64,000 nucleotides of DNA from CAYOVG01 sp964407285. GTDB lineage: Bacteria > Desulfobacterota > Syntrophobacteria > Syntrophobacterales > Syntrophobacteraceae. The notes under the pieces were generated by a model. The model was not told where the DNA came from. It saw only the letters and a list, made by a program, of their open reading frames with translations, and made no database searches. This document shows, in pieces, positions 1 to 8,492 of the stretch. Location of the stretch: positions 1 through 64,000 of the forward strand of contig CAYOVG010000001.1 of NCBI GenBank assembly GCA_964407285.1, given 5' to 3'. Position numbers and translations under genes: made by a program. How positions within the stretch are numbered: position 1 is the first letter of the stretch; each line of letters begins with the position of its first letter.

Positions 1-240
1 CTCGAGGAGCCGTTCGAATTTCACGAACGGTTTCTCATAGAACACGACGGCATCGAGGTCGCCTACGGACACGCCCGAGTCCTCGAAAAGAAACCGGATT
101 GCATTGACCGGAAAAGACGGATCGTGCTTTTTGCGGGTAAACCGTTCCTCCTGGACCGCGCCGCGTACCTCCCCGTCAATCAGCAGCGCCGCGGCGCTGT
201 CGTGATAGAAGGCGGAAATACCCAATATCCGGGAAGGCAT
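1..240 (-). CDS. Carbamoyltransferase (NodU/CmcH family), N-terminal fragment
   Basis: The first 80 residues of a protein that runs off the left edge of the window. It begins MPSRILGISAFYHDSAAALL and continues with GAVQEERFTRKKHD, the typical opening of NodU/CmcH/TobZ-type O-carbamoyltransferases (Kae1-like N-terminal domain, metal-binding His in FYHDS). These enzymes move a carbamoyl group from carbamoyl phosphate to a sugar or natural product. It is the last gene of a minus-strand run with the DUF5989-like, SxtJ-like and sulfatase-like genes; carbamoyltransferase, DUF5989 and SxtJ genes often travel together in surface-glycan or secondary-metabolite loci. The substrate cannot be read from the sequence. 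The family call is firm, the function is inferred. Confidence 0.9.
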   Translation of the reverse strand, partial: MPSRILGISAFYHDSAAALLIDGEVRGAVQEERFTRKKHDPSFPVNAIRFLFEDSGVSVGDLDAVVFYEKPFVKFERLLE

Positions 241-412
241 CTGCAACTCCGTCAGTACTTAGGAATTGGAAATAAATAAGTTGTTGTTCTTTGATGTATT
301 CGTGATCCCTAAAGTGCAAGCTAAAACCTTAATGCACCTATGTGAGCAATTTTAATGCCATTTAGGCTAAAACCGATAGGTCATTCATTTCCGATTCCCT
401 AGGTGTACTCTT

Positions 413-562
413 TTAGAAAAGGGTATAGATAAAGGGCGCCAACGCCGACCCTCCAGTGAAAACAATCAATATGCCCACCAGCAGGAGGGTAAGGATAATC
501 GGCAGGAGCCAGTATTTCTTACGTACCTTCATAAAGCCCCAAAGATCGCCAAAAACATTCAT
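413..562 (-). CDS. DUF5989-type small membrane protein
   Basis: A 49-residue protein starting MNVFGDLWGFMKVRKKYW, followed by one hydrophobic helix (residues about 18-38) and a short tail ending FIYTLF. The start is set by a strong ribosome-binding site, AAAGGTGGT, just upstream of the ATG at 562; a longer frame to 637 exists but its extra residues look non-coding. Length and the GDLWxFxxxRKKYW pattern fit the DUF5989 family, which sits beside SxtJ-type proteins and carbamoyltransferases, exactly as here. Its biochemical role is unknown; it may be a small subunit of a membrane complex with its neighbours. The 172 bases between it and the carbamoyltransferase are AT-rich and contain no gene. 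Confidence 0.8.
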   Translation of the reverse strand: MNVFGDLWGFMKVRKKYWLLPIILTLLLVGILIVFTGGSALAPFIYTLF

Positions 563-646
563 AGCACCACCTTTGTTGGTCTGCTCGGACCGAATACGCG
601 GCCAAATGGTCACGCTACCGCAAAAGCGCCGGCGCAAATCGAAACG

Positions 647-1090
647 TCAGTATGGATGCTCCATATCCTTGCGTCCGAAGGTATCCTTGCGGACCTTGAA
701 AACCGAACCTCCACCTTTTTTCCATTTTCCCAACTGAAGAGAATCGAAACCTGAAACGCGTCGGAAAAGGCCGACGGGAACAACCAGCACCACGAACACC
801 AGGCTCAGGAAGATCTTCGAGGCAACCAGCCCCCATAGATGGGATACCCCGAACCAGACTCGTGCTATGGGCTTCAAGATTCCCGGCGCCGCCATGCTGA
901 CGAGCAGGAACCCTATAGCGATCGGGATAAACCGGGGACGGGCGGCAAAGTGGGCTGCAACAAGCGTAACCAATACCATCACCAGTCCCGTGTCACGGCA
1001 CTGATTCACATCCGGAGCGGGAAATAAAGACGAAAACCTCCCCAAGTTACGCATATCAACGCCTTTCTTCCGTTGGGCCGGATCATGCAT
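647..1090 (-). CDS. SxtJ-family membrane protein
   Basis: A protein of about 147 residues with two to three hydrophobic segments (centred on LVMVLVTLVAAHFAA, IPIAIGFLLVSMAAPGIL and IFLSLVFVVLVVPVGLF) and a conserved-looking RRVSGFDSLQLGKW tail. The arrangement resembles SxtJ proteins named from saxitoxin clusters but widespread in polysaccharide loci next to carbamoyltransferases. The start at 1090 (MHDPAQRKKG) is chosen because GAGGAGG lies directly upstream; ATG at 1054 is an alternative. It lies between the sulfatase-like gene and the DUF5989 gene on the same strand, suggesting one operon. Molecular function is not known. Confidence 0.7.
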   Translation of the reverse strand: MHDPAQRKKGVDMRNLGRFSSLFPAPDVNQCRDTGLVMVLVTLVAAHFAARPRFIPIAIGFLLVSMAAPGILKPIARVWFGVSHLWGLVASKIFLSLVFVVLVVPVGLFRRVSGFDSLQLGKWKKGGGSVFKVRKDTFGRKDMEHPY

Positions 1091-1235
1091 GGCCTCCTCA
1101 CGACTCTCCATTACGTGCACGGCATCTCAGGTTATCAGTACCCCATTGTTGTTGCAGGCAACAGCTCGATAATGAAGACCCCGGTGCATGTTCCATATTC
1201 ATCGGGCATTTTCCCAATTCGTTGAGGCATGCCTA

Positions 1236-3212
1236 TCAGTACCGCTCAATGATGTGTTGTACGATCAATTCCTTGAGTTCCGCAACTTTCGCCGTATCCG
1301 TTCCGGAAAGATCTCTCAATTCATCGGGGTCTTTCGTCAGATCGTAGAGTTCCACCTTTTCCGTTCCCAGGTAGTAAATCAGCTTGTGGTAACCTTTGAT
1401 GACGGCCACCGTCCCTGTCTTGAGCGGGCCGGCCTTGCTGCTTCCAACCAATTGCATCGAAAACTTGGGTTTTGATGTTGTATACTGCCCCGTTATAGCC
1501 GGAACGAGGGACTCGCCGTCCATCCAGCCAGGCGTCGGAATGCTGAGCAAATCGAGTATTGTCGGAGCGAGATCGACCTGTTCGGCATTGCCTTCGACCC
1601 GCTTGCCCTCGTTGCCCCCCGGAAGATGAACGATCAATGGAATGTGTATCAACTCCTGGTAGAGCAGTGGACCCTGATGGGATGCAAAATTGTGTTCGAA
1701 AGATTCCCCATGATCCGAAGATACGATCAAAATGGAATTGTCCCAGTACCCCGACTCCCTCAAGTATTGGATGAAGCGACCGAACTCATGGTCCGCATAC
1801 TTTATGAATTCGTCGTAGCGTAGCCTCAACTTGTCGATTTTTGCCTGTTTCTCAGGCGTATAAAACTTCCCCAGCAATGGTTGCTGTCCACCCGCGGTCA
1901 GGAACTCCTTTTCTTTCAAGAAACTGAATTTGAACGGCTCCGGGGGCAAAAAGGGATCGTGAGGCGGATTCACATGAATCCATATGAACTTCGGGCCATC
2001 CACGGATTCCAACATCTTCTTCGCGCTATCGAACGTATAGTCGACCGGAAAACACGTTTCCATCTCAGCGCGCAGGGGATGGGGCCACCAGTTCAAAAGC
2101 AGTCGGGTCATGTCGGAAGCCCAGAGATGGAACTGCAACCCCACGGATATGAGCCGGTTGCCGAAATAGTGAGGGTAAAGCCACGGTTCCTGCATGGCCA
2201 AAGCGCCAAATTTGAAAGTCTTCCACGGCGCGTAGTCAAACGAAGCGAAACTGCCGCTCCCATATGGATGGGCATACAGAAAATTATTGTTTATCGTGGA
2301 GTTGCTGAAGCCCGCATCACGCAGTATCCGGGGCAGTGTCCTGCTCTCGTCCTCGAGAAAAATATCTCCCGAAAACACACTGGTGAGCTTGTGGTTGCTG
2401 GGATAGAGACCGGTCATGAGACTGGCCGCCGCCGGCCTTGTCCAATTGGAGTTAGCGTACATATGATCGAACACGTAACTGTCTTGCAGCAAAGAGTCGA
2501 TATTCGGAGTAGTATTGAGCTTGTAGCCGTAAAGCGACATATCTTCGGCGGACAACGCATCGAAAGTAACGAGAATAACATTGGGCCGGTTCGGAGAAGA
2601 AGCAGCAGTACGGGCATCACGAGAGGCGACAGGCTTTTCCGGAAAGCCGTCAACTCCCATTCGACTCGGATCAGGATGATAAGCTGGAATCCAATAAATC
2701 ATCACCGCAAAAGATGCTGCAACCACAGCCATGGAGGCCCCGAACAGCCTGTCGATAATCAGATTAATCTTTTCATAGAGGAATTTACGCTTTGAAGAAA
2801 AAGCCAGGAGCAGCCCCAGGCATCCGAAGAAAAGCAACATCTTGATCGTATGCGGAATGAACAACTTTACTCCGAACACGGATTTCAGCCAGAGGTTCGA
2901 TAATCTCAGTAATTCATAGATACTGAAGGTGACCGCGACAACGCAATTTACGTGATAAATTTTGATTCGCCAGGATGGGAAAGGCAAAGTGGTCAACCAT
3001 GACACCCCTGCCGCAACGGCTGCCATTGCGGTGAGCAAAATCAGCAAGCCCGCGGTGTTGGCTGCAATGGCATGAAACGGCAGCACGAGGATGATGCTGT
3101 CAATTTGGGAAAGGAGGAAAAACGGGAAGAATAAAAATACGCACGTCACGCTCCAAAGCCCGAACACTCTCCTAGCCGGCCCGGAAGCAACCCACTCACG
3201 CAAAACCCTCAT
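1236..3212 (-). CDS. Membrane-anchored sulfatase-superfamily hydrolase/transferase
   Basis: A 658-residue protein. Residues 1-170 hold about five transmembrane helices. From about 210 there is an alkaline-phosphatase/sulfatase-superfamily domain: NVILVTFDALSAEDMSLYGY (metal-binding Asp218), TPNIDSLL, and SSDHGESFEHN near the C-terminus. At the place where sulfatases carry the formylglycine Cys/Ser of C/S-x-P-x-R, this protein has NWTRPAAAS, with Thr258 at the nucleophile position. The architecture therefore resembles membrane phosphoglycerol or phosphoethanolamine transferases (LtaS/EptA type), which use Thr, as much as true sulfatases. It starts a minus-strand run with SxtJ, DUF5989 and carbamoyltransferase genes. 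It likely modifies a surface glycan at the outer face of the inner membrane; the transferred group is unknown. Confidence 0.85.
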   Translation of the reverse strand: MRVLREWVASGPARRVFGLWSVTCVFLFFPFFLLSQIDSIILVLPFHAIAANTAGLLILLTAMAAVAAGVSWLTTLPFPSWRIKIYHVNCVVAVTFSIYELLRLSNLWLKSVFGVKLFIPHTIKMLLFFGCLGLLLAFSSKRKFLYEKINLIIDRLFGASMAVVAASFAVMIYWIPAYHPDPSRMGVDGFPEKPVASRDARTAASSPNRPNVILVTFDALSAEDMSLYGYKLNTTPNIDSLLQDSYVFDHMYANSNWTRPAAASLMTGLYPSNHKLTSVFSGDIFLEDESRTLPRILRDAGFSNSTINNNFLYAHPYGSGSFASFDYAPWKTFKFGALAMQEPWLYPHYFGNRLISVGLQFHLWASDMTRLLLNWWPHPLRAEMETCFPVDYTFDSAKKMLESVDGPKFIWIHVNPPHDPFLPPEPFKFSFLKEKEFLTAGGQQPLLGKFYTPEKQAKIDKLRLRYDEFIKYADHEFGRFIQYLRESGYWDNSILIVSSDHGESFEHNFASHQGPLLYQELIHIPLIVHLPGGNEGKRVEGNAEQVDLAPTILDLLSIPTPGWMDGESLVPAITGQYTTSKPKFSMQLVGSSKAGPLKTGTVAVIKGYHKLIYYLGTEKVELYDLTKDPDELRDLSGTDTAKVAELKELIVQHIIERY

Positions 3213-4070
3213 AACACTCCATCTGTTGAGGCTGTCATCGCCTCTTTTCCGCAGCGCATATGCAACATTCCACAGATGCCCCCTCGCCCCAAAAGCGGCA
3301 GGACAAGAGGCGCGGGCGGCCGTTTGGATGATAGAGCACCTTCAGCATTGCAGCAAAACCCGCATCCACCCTGAATCTCAAATCCGCTCGTTTCCTATAG
3401 CCGATAAGCGTTGATAATACAAGTGGCTCGAGCCATTCGCCACCCGTTAAGGGGAAGCGCGATTCACGGCTACAGGCGGTTTTATCTCCACGCGTTCCTC
3501 TCGAGGGTTCGTTTTCCGGAAGGAATCCCACAGATCATCGCCGACTGTCCGAATCGAGAACGTCGGGCGCCCCGCAATCGCCGCCGGCCGCCGCCATACT
3601 CACCCAAGGACAATCAGTAAATCCATGCAAATACCGTGCATAACACGAATACGGACCCGGCAAAGACGCCAACCCGGAGTTTCATCGATTTCCGACATCT
3701 CCCCAAATGCAGTTTGAAGCTACGGCGGGCATTCCGCGGATGGAGAAGCAAACAATTGCACGACGGCGCCCGCTCCTCGATTCTCATACAAAAACGTCAT
3801 GAGAATGACAGCACATCGAATGAAACGCACCAATCGAGGGCAACGGCATCCCGGGCGCCGGATGCGGCGCTCGTTCCTCGTTCCCACGGAAGAGCGGATA
3901 CGAACCATCGGCAACCGGCCAATCTCCTTCTTCCAACTCATTCTCGACTTGAGGAAGCCGTAGGGCGGCAGCTATTGCCAAAGAGCCGGGTTCCGTGTAT
4001 TTACTTTTTCCGGCGCTGTTTTTCGAGAGCGCTTGACGCCGGACCTTTGGGAACTGGAAAAGGAAGCACT
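3213..4070. other. Divergent intergenic region, no gene recognised
   Basis: About 860 bases separate the divergently read sulfatase-like gene (minus) and the lasso-cyclase gene (plus). The frame of the cyclase is open upstream to 3636, but the added residues show no conserved pattern, and a good ribosome-binding site (AAAGGA) supports the start at 4071. No convincing small gene, RNA or repeat was seen; promoters for both flanking genes are expected here but none stands out. Confidence 0.5.
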
Positions 4071-6056
4071 ATGAGCGCTATTGCGGGCCTGGTACGCTTT
4101 TCGGGAGAACCGGTGATTGATTGCCACCTGTCGGAGGCTTCCGACCTCCTGGCGGCCCCCGGTCTTGGCGCGCCCGCCGCCTGGCGCAGTGGAGGAGCCG
4201 GATTTCTGGTGCGGCAAAGAATCGTAACTCCCGAGGACATGGCCGAACGTCAGCCCTGGATAGGCCGCGACGGCCGCCGGGTACTGGTCTACGACGGTAG
4301 GATGGACAACCGGGATGAGGTGATGGCGGCCCTTGGCATATCCCCCCGGCCGGAAGAGGCCATTCCTGACGGACTGCTGTTTCTCGAGGCGTTCGAACGT
4401 TGGAAAGAGGATGCCCCCAGGCGCCTGATCGGCGATTTTGTCGTGGCCCTTTGGGATGATGAAGAGCGGCGTCTGCTCCTGGTTCGAGATCAAATGGGCA
4501 TGCGTACCCTCTACTACCACCGGGGATCCGACTTCGTGGCCTTTGCGACCACTTTCAGGGCATTACAGGCCCTGCCCGGCGTCCCGCGCCGGCTCGATGA
4601 ACTGGGGATAGCAGACTTCCTGATCCTCAACGGCAACCATCCCGAGGAAACCTTCTATCAGGGCTTGCGGAGAGTACCGGGAGCGACCGTCATGGCCTTC
4701 GACGCCCGCGGGCAACGCGCCAACCGCTACTGGGCGCCGGACCCCGAGCATACCCTGCGCCTGGCCGGAGACGGCGAATATGTGGAAGCCGCCAGGGAAT
4801 TGCTCGACCGGGCAGTGTCATGCCGCTTACGGGCGGCGGCGCCGGTGGCCGCGGAGATGTCCGGAGGTCTGGATTCCTCCGCAGTCGCGAGCACAGCAGC
4901 CCGGCTGCTGGCGCCGGAGCGTCTTCCGGTGGTGACCACCGTGCCGCCTCCGGGCCTGGAGCTTCCTGCTGCGCGAAACGGCGCCTACAACGACGAGACC
5001 CCCTATGTGACGGCCGTCGCCGCAATGCATCCGAACATGGACCTCACCCTGGTCAGCTCGCGGGGACGCCACCGTCTCGAGACCGATCCCACTCTCTTTT
5101 TCGACGCCGCGGCCTTTCCCGCCGCCATGATCACCAACATCGGATGGTTTGCTCCGAGCGAGGAACGAATAGCCGATGCGGGTATCACGGTCCTGCTTTG
5201 CGGCAGTCAGGGCAATTCCGCCTGGAGCTGGGACGGATTGCGGGACCTGGAGAACCTGTTCCGCCGCGGCCGATGGTTGACATTGTTCCGGGAACTGGTT
5301 CTCGCAGGGCGTCGTCGTCCCTGGGGTCGAGACTGGCGCATGCTGCTGCGCACCGAAGTAATCAATCCCATGATCCCAGCCGTTTGGGCACGGTATATGA
5401 GTGACCGCCGTGGACGGGGGTCCGATTTCTGGAGCGGCTACAGCGCCATCAACCCTAATTTTGCCCGTGAAATCCGTCTGTTCGAACGCTGCCTCCGGGC
5501 GGGGCATGCCCCCTGCCTGGGATGCGCCGCGAGCGGCCGGGCCCTGCGCCTGCTCATGCTCAACCGCATGGGACATGGCCGGGATATAGGCAACGCCATG
5601 CGTGCAATAACCGGCATCGAACGCCGCGACCCTCTCGCCGATATTCGCCTGATCGAGTTTTGCCTGTCGCTTCCTCACGACCAGTACCTGAGAGACGGAA
5701 TCACGAGACGCCTGGCCAGGCGGTGCCTGACGGACCGTTTGCCCTCGATGATCACCGCCAGGCAGGAATTACTCGGCAAACAGAACCCGGAGTGGTTCCA
5801 TCGCATGAACTCGGATCGAGCCGGAATGGTCGAATCCTTTTCCCGGATAAAATCGTCGCTTCCGGCGCGGCGTATCCTTGATTTACCCAGACTCGAGGCT
5901 TTGCTGCGGGACTGGCCCGCCGATGCCGTAAGTGCGGAGAGACGAAGCACTCTCTACCATTACGTTTTGCCTCGCGCACTCCATTTGGGTCAATTCTTGC
6001 TGTGGGCGGAGAGGAAAAGTATTGATTCTATTCCTCTATACTCCTATACTCGATGA
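4071..6056 (+). CDS. Asparagine-synthetase-like lasso macrolactam synthetase (C protein)
   Basis: A 661-residue protein with an N-terminal class II glutamine-amidotransferase-like domain (residues 2-220) and a C-terminal ATP pyrophosphatase domain with the PP-loop motif SGGLDSS at 264-270 and GSQGNSAWSWDG near residue 380. The residue after the initiator Met is Ser, not the catalytic Cys of glutaminases, so glutaminase activity should be absent. That is characteristic of lasso-peptide cyclases (McjC type), which adenylate an Asp/Glu side chain of the core peptide and close the isopeptide ring. The start at 4071 has AAAGGA upstream. The precursor gene follows 157 bases downstream on the same strand; the B1/B2 genes are nearby on the other strand. 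An ordinary asparagine synthetase is unlikely because of the missing Cys and the context. Confidence 0.88.
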   Translation: MSAIAGLVRFSGEPVIDCHLSEASDLLAAPGLGAPAAWRSGGAGFLVRQRIVTPEDMAERQPWIGRDGRRVLVYDGRMDNRDEVMAALGISPRPEEAIPDGLLFLEAFERWKEDAPRRLIGDFVVALWDDEERRLLLVRDQMGMRTLYYHRGSDFVAFATTFRALQALPGVPRRLDELGIADFLILNGNHPEETFYQGLRRVPGATVMAFDARGQRANRYWAPDPEHTLRLAGDGEYVEAARELLDRAVSCRLRAAAPVAAEMSGGLDSSAVASTAARLLAPERLPVVTTVPPPGLELPAARNGAYNDETPYVTAVAAMHPNMDLTLVSSRGRHRLETDPTLFFDAAAFPAAMITNIGWFAPSEERIADAGITVLLCGSQGNSAWSWDGLRDLENLFRRGRWLTLFRELVLAGRRRPWGRDWRMLLRTEVINPMIPAVWARYMSDRRGRGSDFWSGYSAINPNFAREIRLFERCLRAGHAPCLGCAASGRALRLLMLNRMGHGRDIGNAMRAITGIERRDPLADIRLIEFCLSLPHDQYLRDGITRRLARRCLTDRLPSMITARQELLGKQNPEWFHRMNSDRAGMVESFSRIKSSLPARRILDLPRLEALLRDWPADAVSAERRSTLYHYVLPRALHLGQFLLWAERKSIDSIPLYSYTR

Positions 6057-6213
6057 TAATTCAGAGCCGGGGATATTCGGGGATATTATTCGAGCGAGCA
6101 TTCGTTGAATATATGCGCTACAGGCTGCTTTTGCGCCGCGGGAGAACGATGATCCGCCGGTCGAAAGCTCTATGGTCGGCCACGAGAACAATTTGATTTT
6201 GAGGAGGTCGGAA

Positions 6214-6378
6214 ATGAATTTGACGGAGCGAGAAGTGACGAACGAGGCGCCAGCAGCGCCCACAAGAAAGAAAACCTGGAGTCCGCCCCGGATGCAGGAA
6301 TGGGATGTCCGGGAAATGACCCGGAACCGTTGGAAAGCCGGCGACGACGGCGTTGGTAGCTGGACCTCCTCCAACTAG
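6214..6378 (+). CDS. Lasso-type RiPP precursor peptide
   Basis: A 54-residue peptide with an excellent ribosome-binding site (GAGGAGG, 8 bases before ATG). The leader carries W22-S-P-P25-R-M-x-x-W-D-V-R-E-M-T36, matching the lasso leader pattern (Y/W)xxPxLxxxGxVxxLT that binds the B1/PqqD protein. Lasso leaders keep Thr at the penultimate position, so cleavage is predicted after Arg37. That leaves the 17-residue core NRWKAGDDGVGSWTSSN. Asp44 and Asp45 then fall at core positions 7 and 8, suitable for a 7- or 8-residue macrolactam with the N-terminal amine. Asn as residue 1 is unusual (Gly, Ala, Ser or Cys are common). The Ser-Ser-Asn end offers hydroxyls for the nearby HPr-kinase-like enzyme. 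Cleavage and ring positions are inference. Confidence 0.75.
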   Translation: MNLTEREVTNEAPAAPTRKKTWSPPRMQEWDVREMTRNRWKAGDDGVGSWTSSN

Positions 6379-6787
6379 TACATGTGAGCGTAAATCCGTG
6401 ATCATTCGAAAGAGGCTAAGGTTACGCATGCCTTGGGTTTGACGCGGACACGAACTTCCGCCTGAATGTGCCGGGATCGTGTGGAACCGATCGGGCGGCT
6501 CGCCTCGAGCCGCCGCCAATCCGGCCGGCACGGCCGATGGGCTCACGCCTTCGGCTATGCGATGTTTCGAATCGAACGCAAACGGCCCTTTCCCGAAAGC
6601 GCTTCCCCCCCTGCCGTTCAGCAACGCTGCCGCCTCGGTTCCGGGGCGTCGAAGCCGGAAGCCGATCCCCGACCGGGGATCGGCGGTGTTCCCGGCGCGC
6701 AAGAGAGAACATGGACTTGCGAAGCGCCTCACATTCATCGATTGAAGCGCGAAATCCGCCGCTTCGGTGTGAACTCCCGTTCAGTCG
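6379..6787. other. Intergenic region between precursor and tail-collar genes
   Basis: The region lies between convergent genes. Several overlapping open frames exist because of the GC-rich sequence, but none has a ribosome-binding site or recognisable protein pattern. No hairpin followed by a T-run was found. Confidence 0.4.
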
Positions 6788-7366
6788 TCAATCATAAGTA
6801 GGAAAGACTCCTTCAAAGGCTATGCAGAACCGCAGCCTCAGAAAGGGTTGTCGATTCTCGTGAGTCTGCGCGGGAGAACTCCCGGCGGAGCCGATACTGC
6901 CCTGCGCCAGGTACTGTCCCGTCAGGTTCTGATCGGAGTACACCAGGGTCGGCGCGCCATTGACGAGGAAGCGAGATATCTCGGCCGTGATGGTTGGATT
7001 GGCCACGGTGTGGGTTGGATCGGAGATCATACCGACCAGGTTATGGTTGTGGTTGGGGATCTGAGAATTGCCGGTCAATGCGACGCCGGCAGCGCCGTAT
7101 GTGTTTGCGAGGACGTAGTCGTTTTGTAGTCCCGCTCCCCTGCCCGGACCAATGGGCGCTCTTCCGCCGTCCGATGATCCAGCGGTTGTGTTCAGGTTTG
7201 GTATTTGGAACGTGGTCTGCCCATTGCCGCCGTACATTGTTCCCAGCACGGCGAACAAGTTTGCATACTGCGATATTTGAAGGGTTCTGCCGTCGCACGT
7301 CATCCAGCCCAAGGGATCATACATGCATGTGAACAACCGGATCTCGCCAATGAAGGGTTCCGACAT
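6788..7366 (-). CDS. Phage tail-collar-domain protein (microcystin-dependent-protein type), copy 3
   Basis: A 192-residue protein starting MSEPFIGEIRLF, with the tail-collar motif GWMTCDGRTLQISQYANLF, then GTMYGGNGQTTFQIPNL near residues 45-60 and a conserved end (ENRQPFLRLRFCIAFEGVFP). Start chosen at 7366 because AAGGAG lies 8 bases upstream. The fold is the receptor-binding tip domain of phage short tail fibres, but free-standing proteins of this type (MdpB-like) are common in bacteria with no phage nearby. It is the last of three tandem paralogues on the minus strand, 22 bases after the previous one. No capsid, portal, lysis or tail-tube genes are present, so a prophage is not supported. 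Role in this locus unknown. Confidence 0.85.
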   Translation of the reverse strand: MSEPFIGEIRLFTCMYDPLGWMTCDGRTLQISQYANLFAVLGTMYGGNGQTTFQIPNLNTTAGSSDGGRAPIGPGRGAGLQNDYVLANTYGAAGVALTGNSQIPNHNHNLVGMISDPTHTVANPTITAEISRFLVNGAPTLVYSDQNLTGQYLAQGSIGSAGSSPAQTHENRQPFLRLRFCIAFEGVFPTYD

Positions 7367-7388
7367 ATCGAAATCTCCTTGAAGATTA

Positions 7389-7928
7389 CTATTGAAAGCT
7401 TGGATAATAGCCATCTTTCAGCATAATGATGTAATTAAGGGCGAGAACCGGCATGAGGTTGCTGTGCGTCGCCCCTTCCCCTACACTGGTGAGCGTGTCG
7501 CTTTTCAATACCTGCGACACGCTTCCCGAGATTGCTTCTGTGCCGTAAAAGACGCCGGAACTCGTTGGTGTGCCAAGACACAAGTTCGCGGGGTTCGTGT
7601 CCGTAGCCGTGGCCGTGGAAGCGTAAAGCGTATGAGTATGGGCGGGCAACTGCGCGGTGCTCGTCAGCGCGACATTTTCCTGCCCTCCAGTCGAACCCAG
7701 TGCCCGATTGCTGAGGCCCGTTCCCTGTCCCTGGCTCACCGGAACACGACCGCGCAAATCGGGAAGCGCGAAGGTAGTGTGCCCATCCCCGCCATAAGTA
7801 GTACCGATCAGTGAGTACAGTACATTGTACTCGGAAATTGCCATCAACTGCCCCTGGCAGAATGCCCAGCCTTTCGGCGCTCTCGCGCCTGCCCAGAGCC
7901 GTATTTCACCAATATAGCAATCAACCAT
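7389..7928 (-). CDS. Phage tail-collar-domain protein, copy 2
   Basis: A 179-residue paralogue starting MVDCYIGEIRLW, with GWAFCQGQLMAISEYNVLY, GTTYGGDGHTTFALPDLRGRVP and the shared C-terminal pattern SNLMPVLALNYIIMLKDGYYP. GGAGG lies 8 bases before the ATG at 7928; a GTG codon directly in front is an alternative start. The middle part (residues about 80-130), rich in Thr, Ser and Ala, differs from the other copies, as expected for the variable tip of such domains. It is the middle member of three tandem genes and lies 39 bases after copy 1. Confidence 0.85.
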   Translation of the reverse strand: MVDCYIGEIRLWAGARAPKGWAFCQGQLMAISEYNVLYSLIGTTYGGDGHTTFALPDLRGRVPVSQGQGTGLSNRALGSTGGQENVALTSTAQLPAHTHTLYASTATATDTNPANLCLGTPTSSGVFYGTEAISGSVSQVLKSDTLTSVGEGATHSNLMPVLALNYIIMLKDGYYPSFQ

Positions 7929-7967
7929 CACGAAGACCTCCTCTCCAAAGTGTGGAAAAGACCGGAA

Positions 7968-8492
7968 TCATTCCCTCGACGGCCACACACCTGTCACGGC
8001 CATACAGAAACTCAATGTAATGAACGGCTGCATATTGCTATGGCTTGCCGTACCGCTTCCCGTTGCCGACACGCTGTCCGGTTTGAGGCCCACCACTTCG
8101 CCGGCTGCGGTAGCGGAGACATAGAGTTTGTTAGCGGAGTTATTGGAGGCCGCCAGATGGTTGTTCAGTCCGACCGGTTTATTGCCCGCGCTGTTGACCA
8201 CCTGCACCATATGGTTGTGCTGGGGGATCTGGGAAATGGTCAAAGCCACGGTCTCGGAACCGCCATTGGTCCCCGCCTTGGTTTCGGATGTGAGTCCGTA
8301 CAGCACGGGAACTCGTCCGCGCAAGTCCGGCACGTTGAAGTACGTCTTTCCATCACCGCCGAACTGAGTGCCGAGCAACGCATACAAAGCCTGGTACTGC
8401 GAAACAGAGAGGGCTCTTCCGTCACACGGCACCCACCCTTCCGGTATACGACCAAAAGCAAAAATCGAGATCTGACCGAGAATTGGATCCAT
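7968..8492 (-). CDS. Phage tail-collar-domain protein, copy 1
   Basis: A 174-residue protein starting MDPILGQISIFAFGRIPEGW, with VPCDGRALSVSQYQALYALLG, GGDGKTYFNVPDLRGRVPVLYG and an end SNMQPFITLSFCMAVTGVWP. AGGAAGGAG precedes the ATG at 8492; an upstream in-frame GTG at 8501 sits too close to that site. This is the first gene of the three-gene minus-strand operon, downstream of the HPr-kinase-like gene. The DLRGRVP and NHNH-type core (residues about 88-95) is the best conserved of the three copies. No signal peptide is visible, so if the proteins leave the cell they must use another route. Confidence 0.85.
   Translation of the reverse strand: MDPILGQISIFAFGRIPEGWVPCDGRALSVSQYQALYALLGTQFGGDGKTYFNVPDLRGRVPVLYGLTSETKAGTNGGSETVALTISQIPQHNHMVQVVNSAGNKPVGLNNHLAASNNSANKLYVSATAAGEVVGLKPDSVSATGSGTASHSNMQPFITLSFCMAVTGVWPSRE

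Noticed and set aside
3636..4070. Longer N-terminus for the asparagine-synthetase-like gene
   Set aside because: The extra residues show no conservation pattern; the start at 4071 has a good ribosome-binding site and gives the expected N-terminus (MSAIAGLVRF).
6788..8492. Prophage remnant suggested by three tail-collar genes
   Set aside because: No other phage genes (capsid, terminase, portal, tail tube, integrase, lysis) lie nearby, and free-standing collar-domain proteins are common in bacterial genomes.
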